DNA of 32,093 bases from NCBI GenBank assembly GCA_017448845.1, contig JAFSKT010000129.1, positions 1 through 32,093 on the forward strand, given 5' to 3'. The notes under the pieces are model-generated. The model was not told the DNA's origin. It saw nothing but the letters and a program-made list of their open reading frames with translations, and did no database searches. Shown piece by piece: positions 1-6,929 of this stretch. The first letter of the stretch is position 1. The number at the start of each line of letters is the position of its first letter. A program made the position numbers and the translations under genes. The DNA is from Lachnospiraceae bacterium (GTDB lineage Bacteria; Bacillota; Clostridia; Lachnospirales; Lachnospiraceae).

Positions 1-786
1 GAAACTCCGGATTACAGTGCCGCATCGCTGATAATCGTGGCAGTTGCGGTAGTGGTAAAGATCGTTCTGGGACGATATGTAAAGAGCGTGGGGAAAAAGG
101 TGAACTCAGACTCACTGGTAAATTCCGGCGAGGATGCCACCCTTGATTCTGTCATCTCTGCATCAACACTTGTTGCAGCCGCGATTTACCTTACACTTCA
201 CATTTCATTAGAGGCATGGCTTGGCGCAGTGATCGCCATCGTCATCATCAAATCGGGCTTTGAAATGCTTAGGGAAACAATATCCCAGATACTGGGTGAA
301 CGTGCTGATGCCCAGCTTGCCCGTGACATAAAGGCAACCGTAAACAGTTATCCTGAGATCAGCGGAGCCTATGATCTGGTACTACATAATTACGGGCCGG
401 ATTCTTATAACGGATCTATCCATATCGAAGTTCCGGACACACTGACTGCCGATGATCTTGATAAGCTGATAAGAAGAGTCACGAACGATGTCCTTAAAAA
501 CCATAACGTAACCCTGACAGCAATAGGCGTATATTCCGTTAACTCGAAGGATGAAGATGTGGTGGAGACAAGAAAGAACATCTTAAGGATCGTTAAGTCG
601 AATCCCTACGTTCTCCAGATGCACGGTTTCTGCCTTGATAAAGAGGAGATGGCGATCCGTTTTGATGTTGTAGTAAGTTTTGACGCCGGGGATCGCAGGC
701 AGGTCTATAAAGAGGTGTGTGAAAAGGTACAGCAGGAATATCCGGACTACGCGCTGCAGATAGCGATGGATGGGGATTTCAGCTGA
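1..786 (+). CDS. Cation diffusion facilitator (CDF) family transporter, 3' part
   Basis: The reading frame is open from base 1, so the start lies upstream of the window and about 261 residues are visible. CDF proteins export divalent metals (Zn, Mn, Fe, Co) in exchange for protons across the inner membrane. Visible are late transmembrane helices (hydrophobic runs around bases 25-60, 170-205 and 215-255) with the helix-V-type metal site as DATLD, i.e. DxxxD rather than the HxxxD usual in zinc exporters. A soluble cytoplasmic C-terminal domain of about 170 residues follows, longer than the usual ~80, with a second ferredoxin-like portion after the VYSVNSKDEDVVETRK linker. DxxxD is associated with Mn-type CDF members, so manganese is a reasonable guess, but the first metal-binding helix is outside the window. 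The family call is firm; the metal is inference. Confidence 0.88.
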   Translation, partial: ETPDYSAASLIIVAVAVVVKIVLGRYVKSVGKKVNSDSLVNSGEDATLDSVISASTLVAAAIYLTLHISLEAWLGAVIAIVIIKSGFEMLRETISQILGERADAQLARDIKATVNSYPEISGAYDLVLHNYGPDSYNGSIHIEVPDTLTADDLDKLIRRVTNDVLKNHNVTLTAIGVYSVNSKDEDVVETRKNILRIVKSNPYVLQMHGFCLDKEEMAIRFDVVVSFDAGDRRQVYKEVCEKVQQEYPDYALQIAMDGDFS

Positions 787-1092
787 GATACAAACGGGTT
801 AAATCTGGAGGAGTATCTTACGGAACATCTTTATATGTACTCGGGAAAAGGAGAGCACATCAAGCTTCGTACATCAGAAAGCATGATGGATATGCTGATC
901 GATTTTTTCGGTAAGGATTTCAGGATTTCATATGGAGAAGATGAAGATATCATAGTTGACGTTAAATGTAACCCGGATGCGTTCTTTTTCTGGGTGATGC
1001 AGTTCGGAAGTAATACAGAGGTCCTGGAGCCCGAGAGCATGAGGGAGCGCATAAAACAGGCTTCTTTGAATCTGTATAACAGGTACAAATAA
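787..1092 (+). pseudogene. Remnant of a WYL-domain transcriptional regulator (C-terminal part only)
   Basis: The 306 bases following the CDF stop codon are open in the same frame and read as the C-terminal end of a WYL-domain (DeoR-like) regulator: an LEEYLTEHLYMYSG segment, a LRTSESMMDMLIDFFG segment, then DVKCNPDAFFFWVMQFG and EVLEPESMRERI, which match the conserved WCX tail of this family. The first ATG is at 835, but recognisable family sequence begins before it (from about 808) with no start codon or well-placed ribosome site there, so the 85-residue ORF from 835 is unlikely to be a genuine small gene. The DNA-binding helix-turn-helix and the WYL core are absent. Best read as a gene whose 5' two thirds were deleted, with the junction at the CDF stop codon. 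A terminator follows at 1127. Confidence 0.72.
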
Positions 1093-1126
1093 ACAACTAT
1101 GTCTGAAACATAATCCTGTAAAGAGC

Positions 1127-1156
1127 AATGTGCCAAAAAGGGCGCATTACTTTTTT
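1127..1156 (+). terminator. Intrinsic terminator after the WYL remnant
   Basis: An 8-bp stem (1127-1134 with 1141-1148, one G-T wobble) with an AAAAAG loop is followed by AC and a run of six T. It closes the CDF/WYL transcription unit before the ZIP transporter. Confidence 0.7.
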
Positions 1157-1237
1157 ATCATGTGATTGGAAAGACGCTTGGACGAAGTTTATGGAAAGTG
1201 CGGGAAAGAAATAAAGACAGGAAAGAGGTTTGATCGT

Positions 1238-2020
1238 ATGAGTACAGATATTATCATGGGCATTTTGATACCGTTTATAGGAACTTCCCTTGGGGCAGGC
1301 TGTGTCTTCTTTATGAAGAACGAGCTTAATATTTCCGTTCAAAAAGCTCTGTCAGGTTTCGCCGCCGGCGTTATGTTCGCGGCCTCGATCTGGAGCCTTA
1401 TAATCCCTGCAATGGAGCAGAGTGAAGACATGGGGAAATTGAGCTTTATACCTGCCTTTGTCGGGTTCTGGCTGGGGGCGCTGTTCCTCCTTCTCCTTGA
1501 CACTATCATTCCCCATCTGCACTTAAATTCCGATACAGCAGAGGGACCGAAGGTAAAGCTGCAGAGGATGACCATGATGGTATTAGCCGTCACCCTTCAT
1601 AATATACCGGAAGGAATGGCTGTGGGCGTGGTACTTGCCGGTTTGGCTTCAGGAAACGCCCTTATCACATCCGGCGGAGCACTTGCTCTGGCATTGGGAA
1701 TAGCGATACAGAATTTCCCTGAAGGAGCCATCATTTCCATGCCTCTCTGCGCAGAGGGAAAAAGCAAGTGGAAGGCATTTGTCTACGGAGTGCTGTCCGG
1801 TGCCGTAGAACCCATTGGTGCGGTGCTTACGATTATGGCTGCAGGCCTTATCATTCCCGCAATGCCGTATCTCTTGAGCTTTGCAGCGGGCGCGATGGTG
1901 TATGTGGTGGTTGAGGAACTGATCCCCGAGATGTCGGAGGGAGAGCATTCCAACATAGGAGTGGTAATGTTTGTCCTGGGATTCACCCTTATGATGGCAC
2001 TGGACGTGGCCCTTGGCTGA
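1238..2020 (+). CDS. ZIP family metal (zinc) transporter
   Basis: A 260-residue polytopic membrane protein of the ZIP family, which imports Zn and other divalent metals into the cytoplasm. The two diagnostic metal-binding helices are clear: HNIPEGMAVGV and, about 45 residues later, NFPEGAIISM (the second has Asn where many members have His). There are about eight hydrophobic segments. The frame is open upstream to a TTG at 1166, but the ATG at 1238 is preferred because GAAAGAGG sits nine bases before it and the hydrophobic first helix begins directly after. The bacterial GufA-like branch is the nearest fit. It sits after a CDF transporter, so import and export functions are adjacent, but a terminator separates them. 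Metal specificity cannot be read from the sequence. Confidence 0.88.
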   Translation: MSTDIIMGILIPFIGTSLGAGCVFFMKNELNISVQKALSGFAAGVMFAASIWSLIIPAMEQSEDMGKLSFIPAFVGFWLGALFLLLLDTIIPHLHLNSDTAEGPKVKLQRMTMMVLAVTLHNIPEGMAVGVVLAGLASGNALITSGGALALALGIAIQNFPEGAIISMPLCAEGKSKWKAFVYGVLSGAVEPIGAVLTIMAAGLIIPAMPYLLSFAAGAMVYVVVEELIPEMSEGEHSNIGVVMFVLGFTLMMALDVALG

Positions 2021-2087
2021 TGATATTTATAGCATCCTGATCAAAAAGCAATTGACATTTCCGGCCAATGGGGTGAAAATGACCATT

Positions 2088-3158
2088 ATGAAAAAGAGGA
2101 TAAGTGCCGTTACTGCAATGGCCCTTGCAGTGATAATGCTGATGTCTTCATTAAGCGGCTGCAGCTTACAGGGCAAAAAGAAAGAAGATATAGTGACCAT
2201 CGGAGAAGACAGCGCATCCCTTAAAGTGGGGATGGTGACTGACAGCTCCGGTATAAATGACCGCTCATTTAATCAGAGCGCCTGGGAGGGCCTCAAATTC
2301 TTAAATGCCAACATGGGAGCAAAGGTTGGCTATATTGAAGCGGCTTCCACCGGGGAATACAAGGCTGATTTAGAGCTTCTGGCCAAAAACGGTTACGGGC
2401 TCTGCTGGGGTGTGGGTTATACCTTTGCCGACGCCATAGTGAAAGCTGCAAAAAATAATCCGGATACATGCTTTGCCATAATTGATTACGAATGTGAGGA
2501 GATCCCCTCTAATCTGACCTGCGCCACCTTCAGGGTGGAGGAGGCTGCCTTCCTTGCGGGATATATTGCAGGATCCGTAACTCAAAGCGGGAAAGTGGGT
2601 TTCATCGGCGGCATGGATGTTGAAGCCATGCATCCTTTCCAGTTCGGTTATCTTGCGGGCGTTGCCTATTCCGACAATGAAAAGGGAAAGAAAACGGAAC
2701 CCCGGGTGCATTATTTAGACGGCTTTGAAGACAGTGAAAAGGGCGCCAAGGCTGCAAAGAAGATGTACGACGAGGGCTGCGATGTGATATTCCATGCTGC
2801 GGGCGGAGCAGGGATCGGAGTTATTGAAACCGCCGCCGCAGAAAATAAATATGTGATAGGAGTTGACTGTGACCAGTCCTATCTAGCACCGGACAACGTG
2901 CTCACCAGTGTGATCAAAAAGGTGGACGTGGTCATTTCCAATATTTCCGTACAGTATGAGATAGACGACAATATCGACGGAGCATCCTTAAATTATGGTC
3001 TTTCTGAGTATGCACTGGATATTCCCGAGGATCACAGGAATTATTCCGATGAAGTCTATGAAAGGGTTTTAAGCCTTAAAGACCAGATCATCTATAACGA
3101 AATAGAGATACCTAAAGACAAAAAGGGGTATGATGAGTTTGTGGTAAGTTTGTCTTGA
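2088..3158 (+). CDS. BMP/PnrA-family substrate-binding lipoprotein
   Basis: A 356-residue exported lipoprotein with a basic n-region (MKKR), hydrophobic core and LSGC lipobox (Cys 25 of this start). The mature part matches the BMP/Med/PnrA family of periplasmic-binding-like proteins, which bind purine nucleosides for ABC importers: KVGMVTDSSGINDRSFNQ near the N-terminus (the Asp-Asn-Phe ligand-binding type segment), a GKVGFIGG segment, and HAAGGAGIGVIE. The frame opens at 2013. ATG 2079 and ATG 2088 are both possible; GGGG at 2070-2073 could serve either, and 2088 gives the typical signal peptide. No ABC ATPase or permease gene lies beside it, so the transporter must be encoded elsewhere or the protein acts as a sensor or scavenger. 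The glnA promoter starts inside its stop codon region. Confidence 0.88.
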   Translation: MKKRISAVTAMALAVIMLMSSLSGCSLQGKKKEDIVTIGEDSASLKVGMVTDSSGINDRSFNQSAWEGLKFLNANMGAKVGYIEAASTGEYKADLELLAKNGYGLCWGVGYTFADAIVKAAKNNPDTCFAIIDYECEEIPSNLTCATFRVEEAAFLAGYIAGSVTQSGKVGFIGGMDVEAMHPFQFGYLAGVAYSDNEKGKKTEPRVHYLDGFEDSEKGAKAAKKMYDEGCDVIFHAAGGAGIGVIETAAAENKYVIGVDCDQSYLAPDNVLTSVIKKVDVVISNISVQYEIDDNIDGASLNYGLSEYALDIPEDHRNYSDEVYERVLSLKDQIIYNEIEIPKDKKGYDEFVVSLS

Positions 3159-3183
3159 CTTATGCCGCTAAAAAGTTTATATT
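3155..3183 (+). promoter_or_regulatory. Promoter of the glnA leader
   Basis: TTGACT (3155-3160), a 17-base spacer and TATATT (3178-3183). The -35 box overlaps the BMP stop codon. The predicted start of transcription is near 3190, only about ten bases before the leader hairpin. The same layout precedes glnN and the gene at 28698. Confidence 0.72.
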
Positions 3184-3200
3184 TTTCTCTGTTAAGCAAA

Positions 3201-3249
3201 GGGGCTTTGAACATTGTTTCGGAGCCCCCTTTTTCATTTTTTTGTTTTT
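3201..3249 (+). terminator. Promoter-proximal attenuator-like hairpin upstream of glnA
   Basis: GGGGCTTTGAA (3201-3211) pairs fully with 3218-3228 (two G-T wobbles) around the six-base loop CATTGT. A very T-rich stretch follows to 3250. It has the form of an intrinsic terminator, yet it lies between a promoter and the glnA ribosome site, so it would abort glnA transcription unless overridden. It could also end BMP transcription. It shares the lead-in GCAAAGG with the hairpins at 8632 and 28633. Confidence 0.72.
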
Positions 3250-3265
3250 TCAGGAGGTTGTTCAG

Positions 3266-4531
3266 GTGAAAACGGCGCAGGATATTTTAAACAGGATAAA
3301 GGATGAAGGCGTGGAGTTTATCAGGCTTCAGTTCACGGATATGTTCGGGAATCTTAAGAACGTGGCCATAACTTCAGGACAGCTCAGAAAGGTGCTGGTG
3401 GATAAATACAGGATCGATTCCACGGTGATGTTTGACGGAGCAAGGGTTTATGACGGGGAGCTTATCCTTGTGCCGGACTACGATACCTTTACCATTCTTC
3501 CCTGGAGGCCGCAGCAGGAAAAGGTGGCTAAGCTCATGTGCGACGTGTGCTATCCCGACGGGAAGCTCTTTGAAATGAGTTCCAGGACCATACTTAAAAA
3601 TATCATAGAGAAGGCAGAGAAAAAGGGTTATACCTTTATGATCCGCCCTGAGTGCGAATTCTTCCTTTTCCATTTAGATGAGGACGGGCTGCCCACCACT
3701 CTTTCCCATGAAAAAGCGGGAATGATGGATGTGGGACCTGTGGACTTCGGTGAAAACGCCAGAAGAGAAATGGTGCTGCTCCTTGAAAATATGGGCTTTG
3801 AGATCGAGTCCTCTCATCATGAAGAGGCTCCTGCACAGCATGAAATAGATTTTAAGGAATCCGACACTTTACATGCAGCGGATTCCATTATGAATTTCCG
3901 TTTTGCGGTGCGTTCCATCGCAAACAGATTCGGGCTTTACGCCACATTTATGCCGAAACCAAGAAGTGACGCCGCGGGAAGCGGAATGCATTTGAACTTC
4001 TCGGTATATAAAAATGAAAAAAACATCATGGACCTCAGTGAAGGTATGAAGGGGGAAACGGCGGCATTTGTAAACGGGATACTTAAGCATTCCCGTTCAC
4101 TTTCCGCCTACACCAATCCTACCGTTAATTCATATAAGAGGATACTTCTTGCGTTAGATGAAGCAACCGCAACACGTCCCAGCTATATCAGGGTAAGGGA
4201 AGGGCTCTTTGAGCCGGCTATCGAGCTGAGCTTTCCCGATTCTTCCGCAAATCCCTATTTAGCGCTTGCTCTCTGCATTTCCGCAGGGTTACAGGGAATA
4301 GAAGAAGGGGGAGGACAGGAGCTTCAGGACAGGATCCCCATTAGAGACGTGAAGGATCTGCCTTTAGATCTCAGGGAGGCAGTGAGCTATGCGGAGAAGG
4401 ATCCCTTTATAAATGAAGTATTAGGAGAACAGTTTGTAAAAATATACTCCGAGCACAAGCTTTTCGAATGGGCTGCTTTCATGAGGGAAGTATCGGAGTG
4501 GGAAAGAGATAATTATCTTTACAAGATCTAA
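3266..4531 (+). CDS. glnA: Glutamine synthetase type I homologue, divergent
   Basis: A 421-residue member of the glutamine synthetase I fold (glutamate + NH3 + ATP to glutamine). The GTG start at 3266 is chosen because AGGAGG ends eight bases before it and the family N-terminus (KTAQDILNRIKDEGVEFIRLQFTD) begins there; the upstream open frame runs through the leader. Retained family motifs: PECEFFLF (Glu 131), SHHEEAPAQHEIDF (about 183-196), GSGMH (238-242), NSYKR (288-292) and ANPYLALAL. Several segments are unusual: FDGSS...ESDM is replaced by FDGARVYDGE, FEGDPR by FEMSSR, the GYEAP/WSxxNRS stretch by LALDEATATRPSYIR, and the substrate-binding RxExR by AIELS (320-322 region). Either a divergent synthetase or a glutamine-synthetase-like protein with another substrate or a regulatory role. 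It sits directly before the ANTAR gene and behind an attenuator-like leader. Family certain, activity uncertain. Confidence 0.85.
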   Translation: MKTAQDILNRIKDEGVEFIRLQFTDMFGNLKNVAITSGQLRKVLVDKYRIDSTVMFDGARVYDGELILVPDYDTFTILPWRPQQEKVAKLMCDVCYPDGKLFEMSSRTILKNIIEKAEKKGYTFMIRPECEFFLFHLDEDGLPTTLSHEKAGMMDVGPVDFGENARREMVLLLENMGFEIESSHHEEAPAQHEIDFKESDTLHAADSIMNFRFAVRSIANRFGLYATFMPKPRSDAAGSGMHLNFSVYKNEKNIMDLSEGMKGETAAFVNGILKHSRSLSAYTNPTVNSYKRILLALDEATATRPSYIRVREGLFEPAIELSFPDSSANPYLALALCISAGLQGIEEGGGQELQDRIPIRDVKDLPLDLREAVSYAEKDPFINEVLGEQFVKIYSEHKLFEWAAFMREVSEWERDNYLYKI

Positions 4532-4578
4532 ACGCCCATATCATGTTCCACGATACCGCAATAAAAAGTGGGCGTTTA
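4529..4578. promoter_or_regulatory. Long hairpin at the end of glnA
   Basis: A perfect 10-bp inverted repeat, TAAACGCCCA (4529-4538, starting at the glnA stop codon) with 4569-4578, encloses a 30-base loop that itself can fold (4539-4545 with 4549-4555, one mismatch). Only TTTAG follows, with no clean T-run, so it may be a weak terminator or an mRNA-processing or stabilising structure between glnA and the ANTAR gene. Confidence 0.5.
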
Positions 4579-4581
4579 GTT

Positions 4582-4685
4582 GCGATTTTGCGATTCGAAT
4601 TCGGCTTTGCCGAACGCAAAATCGCTGCACAACTCGGGATTTTGCTTCGCAAAACCCTCGCGGAATGGTTTATAGCTAAAGCTAT
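4582..4685. repeat. Cluster of three palindromes in the ANTAR gene leader
   Basis: Three hairpins follow each other. 4582-4625: an 11-bp outer stem (GCGATTTTGCG with its complement) carrying an inner 6-bp stem TTCGGC/GCCGAA and a one-sided 7-base bulge. 4636-4657: GGG(A)TTTTGC-TTC-GCAAAACCC. 4671-4685: ATAGCT/AGCTAT. The first two share the TTTTGC/GCAAAA core. The cluster ends 12 bases before the ANTAR start codon. It looks like a dispersed intergenic palindromic element that has become the 5' leader of this gene; its ending, a small GCTAAAGC hairpin, resembles the end of the element at 17573-17721. Confidence 0.55.
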
Positions 4686-4697
4686 TTTAGAGTAAAT

Positions 4698-5237
4698 ATG
4701 GGCAGCATAATCATCACCATGAGAAAACCGGAGAATGCGCATAAAATAAGCGGGGCGCTGAAAAAAAGAGGCTTCCGGCCTGATCTCATATGCCCTACTG
4801 CAGCTGATGCGCTTAGCGAATGCTGCCGCAGGGATGAGGGTGTAGTCATATGCGGAAGCCGCCTTCCCGACATGAGTTTTCTGGAATTCAGGGACTGCCT
4901 GCCCGGTACTTTCCGGATAATAATCCTTACCGGAAATGTGATGAGTGATGAGTATCCGGCGGATGCCGTTAAGCTCTCCCTGCCGTTAAAGCTCACGGAG
5001 CTGGTCTCGGTCCTGGAAAAGGAAGTGCCTGTTGAAAGGCATCAGGAGAGCAATAGTGAGATAAAGCCCGTAAGGAACGCCGAGGATAGGAAGTATATAG
5101 ACAAGGCCAAGGCTGTCCTTATGGAAAAGAGGGGAATGAGCGAACCGGAGGCATATCGCTATATTCAGAAGAGCAGCATGGACAATTCAAACTCCATGGT
5201 GGAGACTGCCCAGATGATACTGTTATTAAACGCATAA
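4698..5237 (+). CDS. ANTAR-domain RNA-binding regulator with degenerate receiver
   Basis: 179 residues: an N-terminal receiver-like domain (about 1-110), a short polar linker, and a C-terminal ANTAR domain (about 130-176; DKAKAVLMEKRGMSEPEAYRYIQ then a MDNSN...ETAQMILLL helix). ANTAR proteins bind paired stem-loops in nascent mRNA and prevent termination; in Firmicutes they often control nitrogen or ethanolamine genes. Here the receiver lacks the phospho-acceptor: the usual LLDxRMPDM strand reads VICGSRLPDM, with Gly 53 in place of Asp. The acidic pair after strand 1 and the Lys of strand 5 are also missing (ITMRKPE; LSLPLK). It therefore probably responds to something other than a histidine kinase, such as a protein partner. 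No kinase gene is nearby. Its position between glnA and asnB suggests it governs this cluster, including attenuators at 3201, 8632 and 28633. The start ATG has only a weak ribosome site. Confidence 0.87.
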   Translation: MGSIIITMRKPENAHKISGALKKRGFRPDLICPTAADALSECCRRDEGVVICGSRLPDMSFLEFRDCLPGTFRIIILTGNVMSDEYPADAVKLSLPLKLTELVSVLEKEVPVERHQESNSEIKPVRNAEDRKYIDKAKAVLMEKRGMSEPEAYRYIQKSSMDNSNSMVETAQMILLLNA

Positions 5238-5308
5238 ATATTGAGGCCCCGGCCCTTTGGAGATAAACAGGATGCCGTGGCTTTACAATTTAGAAGGAGA
5301 GTAAATAT

Positions 5309-6898
5309 ATGTGTGCCATTATTGGATTTGAGGATAAAACCGCAATTGAATTAAGCAAGGCAAAGGAATGCCTTGAACGGCTGACTTCCAGAGGCCCGGA
5401 TATGACGAGGATGGAGGAAGCGGGAAGCACCCTTCTCGGCTTTAACAGACTTGCCATCATGGGACTTACCTCATACGGAATGCAGCCTTTTTCATATAAG
5501 GATAACAAGGTGGTCTGTAACGGAGAGATCTACTGCTGGAGAGACCAGAGAAAGGAACTGATCGGCAAAGGCCATAAGTTCGTAAGTAATTCCGACTGCG
5601 AGATAATACTTCCCCTTTTTGAGGAGTACGGGGTTTCCCTTTTCGGAAGGCTTGACGCCGAGTTTGCCATGGTGATCTACGACCATGAGAGGGACGCCCT
5701 GGTGGCAGCGAGAGACCCCATCGGTATCCGTCCCCTTTACTACGGCTATCTGGAAAACGGTTCCATCGTTTTCTGCTCCGAGCCCAAGGGAATAGTGGAT
5801 ATCGTGAAAGAAGTCTTCCCCTTCCCTCCCGGACATTATTATAAAAACGGCGAGTTCATCCGTTACAGGGATCCTGCGGGAGTGACCCTGGTAAGCGCGG
5901 ATGACGCGGATAAAGCTTCGGAAAACATAAGGGAATTACTGGTTAGCGGCGTTAGTAAGAGGCTTGATGCGGATGCGCCTCTGGGCTTCCTTTTATCCGG
6001 AGGCCTGGATTCCTCTCTGGTTTGCGCCATAGCTGCAAGGCTTATGCCCAGGAACAAAATAAGGACCTTCTCCATAGGAATGGACAAGGATTCCATAGAT
6101 TCAAAATACGCCAGGGAAGTGGCGGAATATATCGGTGCGGAACACACAGATGTGATCATGACAAAGGAAGAGGTAATAAAGTATCTTCCGGAAGTCATAA
6201 AGATACTGGGAACCTACGACATTACCACCGTGCGGGCCAGCATGGGCATGTACCTTGTGTGCAAGTATATCCATGAGAATACGGATATCCGGGTGCTCTT
6301 AACCGGTGAGATCTCGGATGAGATGTTCGGGTACAAATATACGGACTTTGCCCCCAATGCTGAGGCCTTTCAGGAGGAGTCGGAAAAGCGGATACGTGAG
6401 CTCCACTACTATGACGTATTGAGGGCGGACAGGTGCATATCTGCCAACTCTTTGGAAGCCCGGGTTCCCTTTGGCGACCTGAAGCTGGTGCAGTATGTGA
6501 TGGGACTTAACCCCGCCATAAAGATGAATGTTTATAACAAGGGCAAGTACCTTTTAAGGCACGCCTTTGAGAATAATGACTGGCTGCCTGAGGATATACT
6601 CCAGAGGGAGAAAGCTGCATTTTCCGATGCAGTTGGACACTCCATGGTGGATGACCTTAAGGAATATGCGGAAGAGTACTATACGGACGAAGAGTTTAAG
6701 ACGCTCTCCGAAAAGTATGAGCATGCAAAGCCCTTCACCAAGGAAAGCCTGCTCTACAGGGAGATCTTTGAGCAGAATTATCCCGGACAGTCGGATATGA
6801 TCCCGGATTTCTGGATGCCAAACAGGGACTGGGAAGGCTGTAAGGTAAACGATCCCAGCGCCAGGGTGCTTACGAATTACGGAGCAAGCGGAGTGTGA
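5309..6898 (+). CDS. asnB: Asparagine synthase (glutamine-hydrolysing)
   Basis: 529 residues, close to the ~550 of bacterial class B asparagine synthetases, which make asparagine from aspartate, glutamine and ATP. The N-terminal class II amidotransferase domain starts MCAIIGF, with Cys 2 as the nucleophile after Met removal, and shows [16 protein letters not shown] and SDCEII. The C-terminal synthetase domain has the pyrophosphatase loop SGGLDSSL (about 231-238), then [11 protein letters not shown] and [10 protein letters not shown], all AsnB hallmarks. A GAAGGAGAG ribosome site precedes the ATG. It lies 71 bases after the ANTAR gene and 31 bases before pyrG with no terminator, so it is likely co-transcribed as a glutamine consumer in a glutamine-synthesis operon. 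Confident call. Confidence 0.92.
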   Translation: MCAIIGFEDKTAIELSKAKECLERLTSRGPDMTRMEEAGSTLLGFNRLAIMGLTSYGMQPFSYKDNKVVCNGEIYCWRDQRKELIGKGHKFVSNSDCEIILPLFEEYGVSLFGRLDAEFAMVIYDHERDALVAARDPIGIRPLYYGYLENGSIVFCSEPKGIVDIVKEVFPFPPGHYYKNGEFIRYRDPAGVTLVSADDADKASENIRELLVSGVSKRLDADAPLGFLLSGGLDSSLVCAIAARLMPRNKIRTFSIGMDKDSIDSKYAREVAEYIGAEHTDVIMTKEEVIKYLPEVIKILGTYDITTVRASMGMYLVCKYIHENTDIRVLLTGEISDEMFGYKYTDFAPNAEAFQEESEKRIRELHYYDVLRADRCISANSLEARVPFGDLKLVQYVMGLNPAIKMNVYNKGKYLLRHAFENNDWLPEDILQREKAAFSDAVGHSMVDDLKEYAEEYYTDEEFKTLSEKYEHAKPFTKESLLYREIFEQNYPGQSDMIPDFWMPNRDWEGCKVNDPSARVLTNYGASGV

Positions 6899-6929
6899 TA
6901 TTAAGGGAAAGGAGCGGCAGTACTTAACC

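Noticed and set aside
2052..2080. TTGACA before the BMP lipoprotein gene as a promoter
   Set aside because: The hexamer at the right distance is GAAAAT, a poor -10 box, and the transcript would start at the start codon without a ribosome site.
3155..3265. TTG start at 3155 giving a 458-residue GlnA
   Set aside because: The extra 37 residues are encoded by the promoter and hairpin leader; AGGAGG and the family N-terminus point to GTG 3266.
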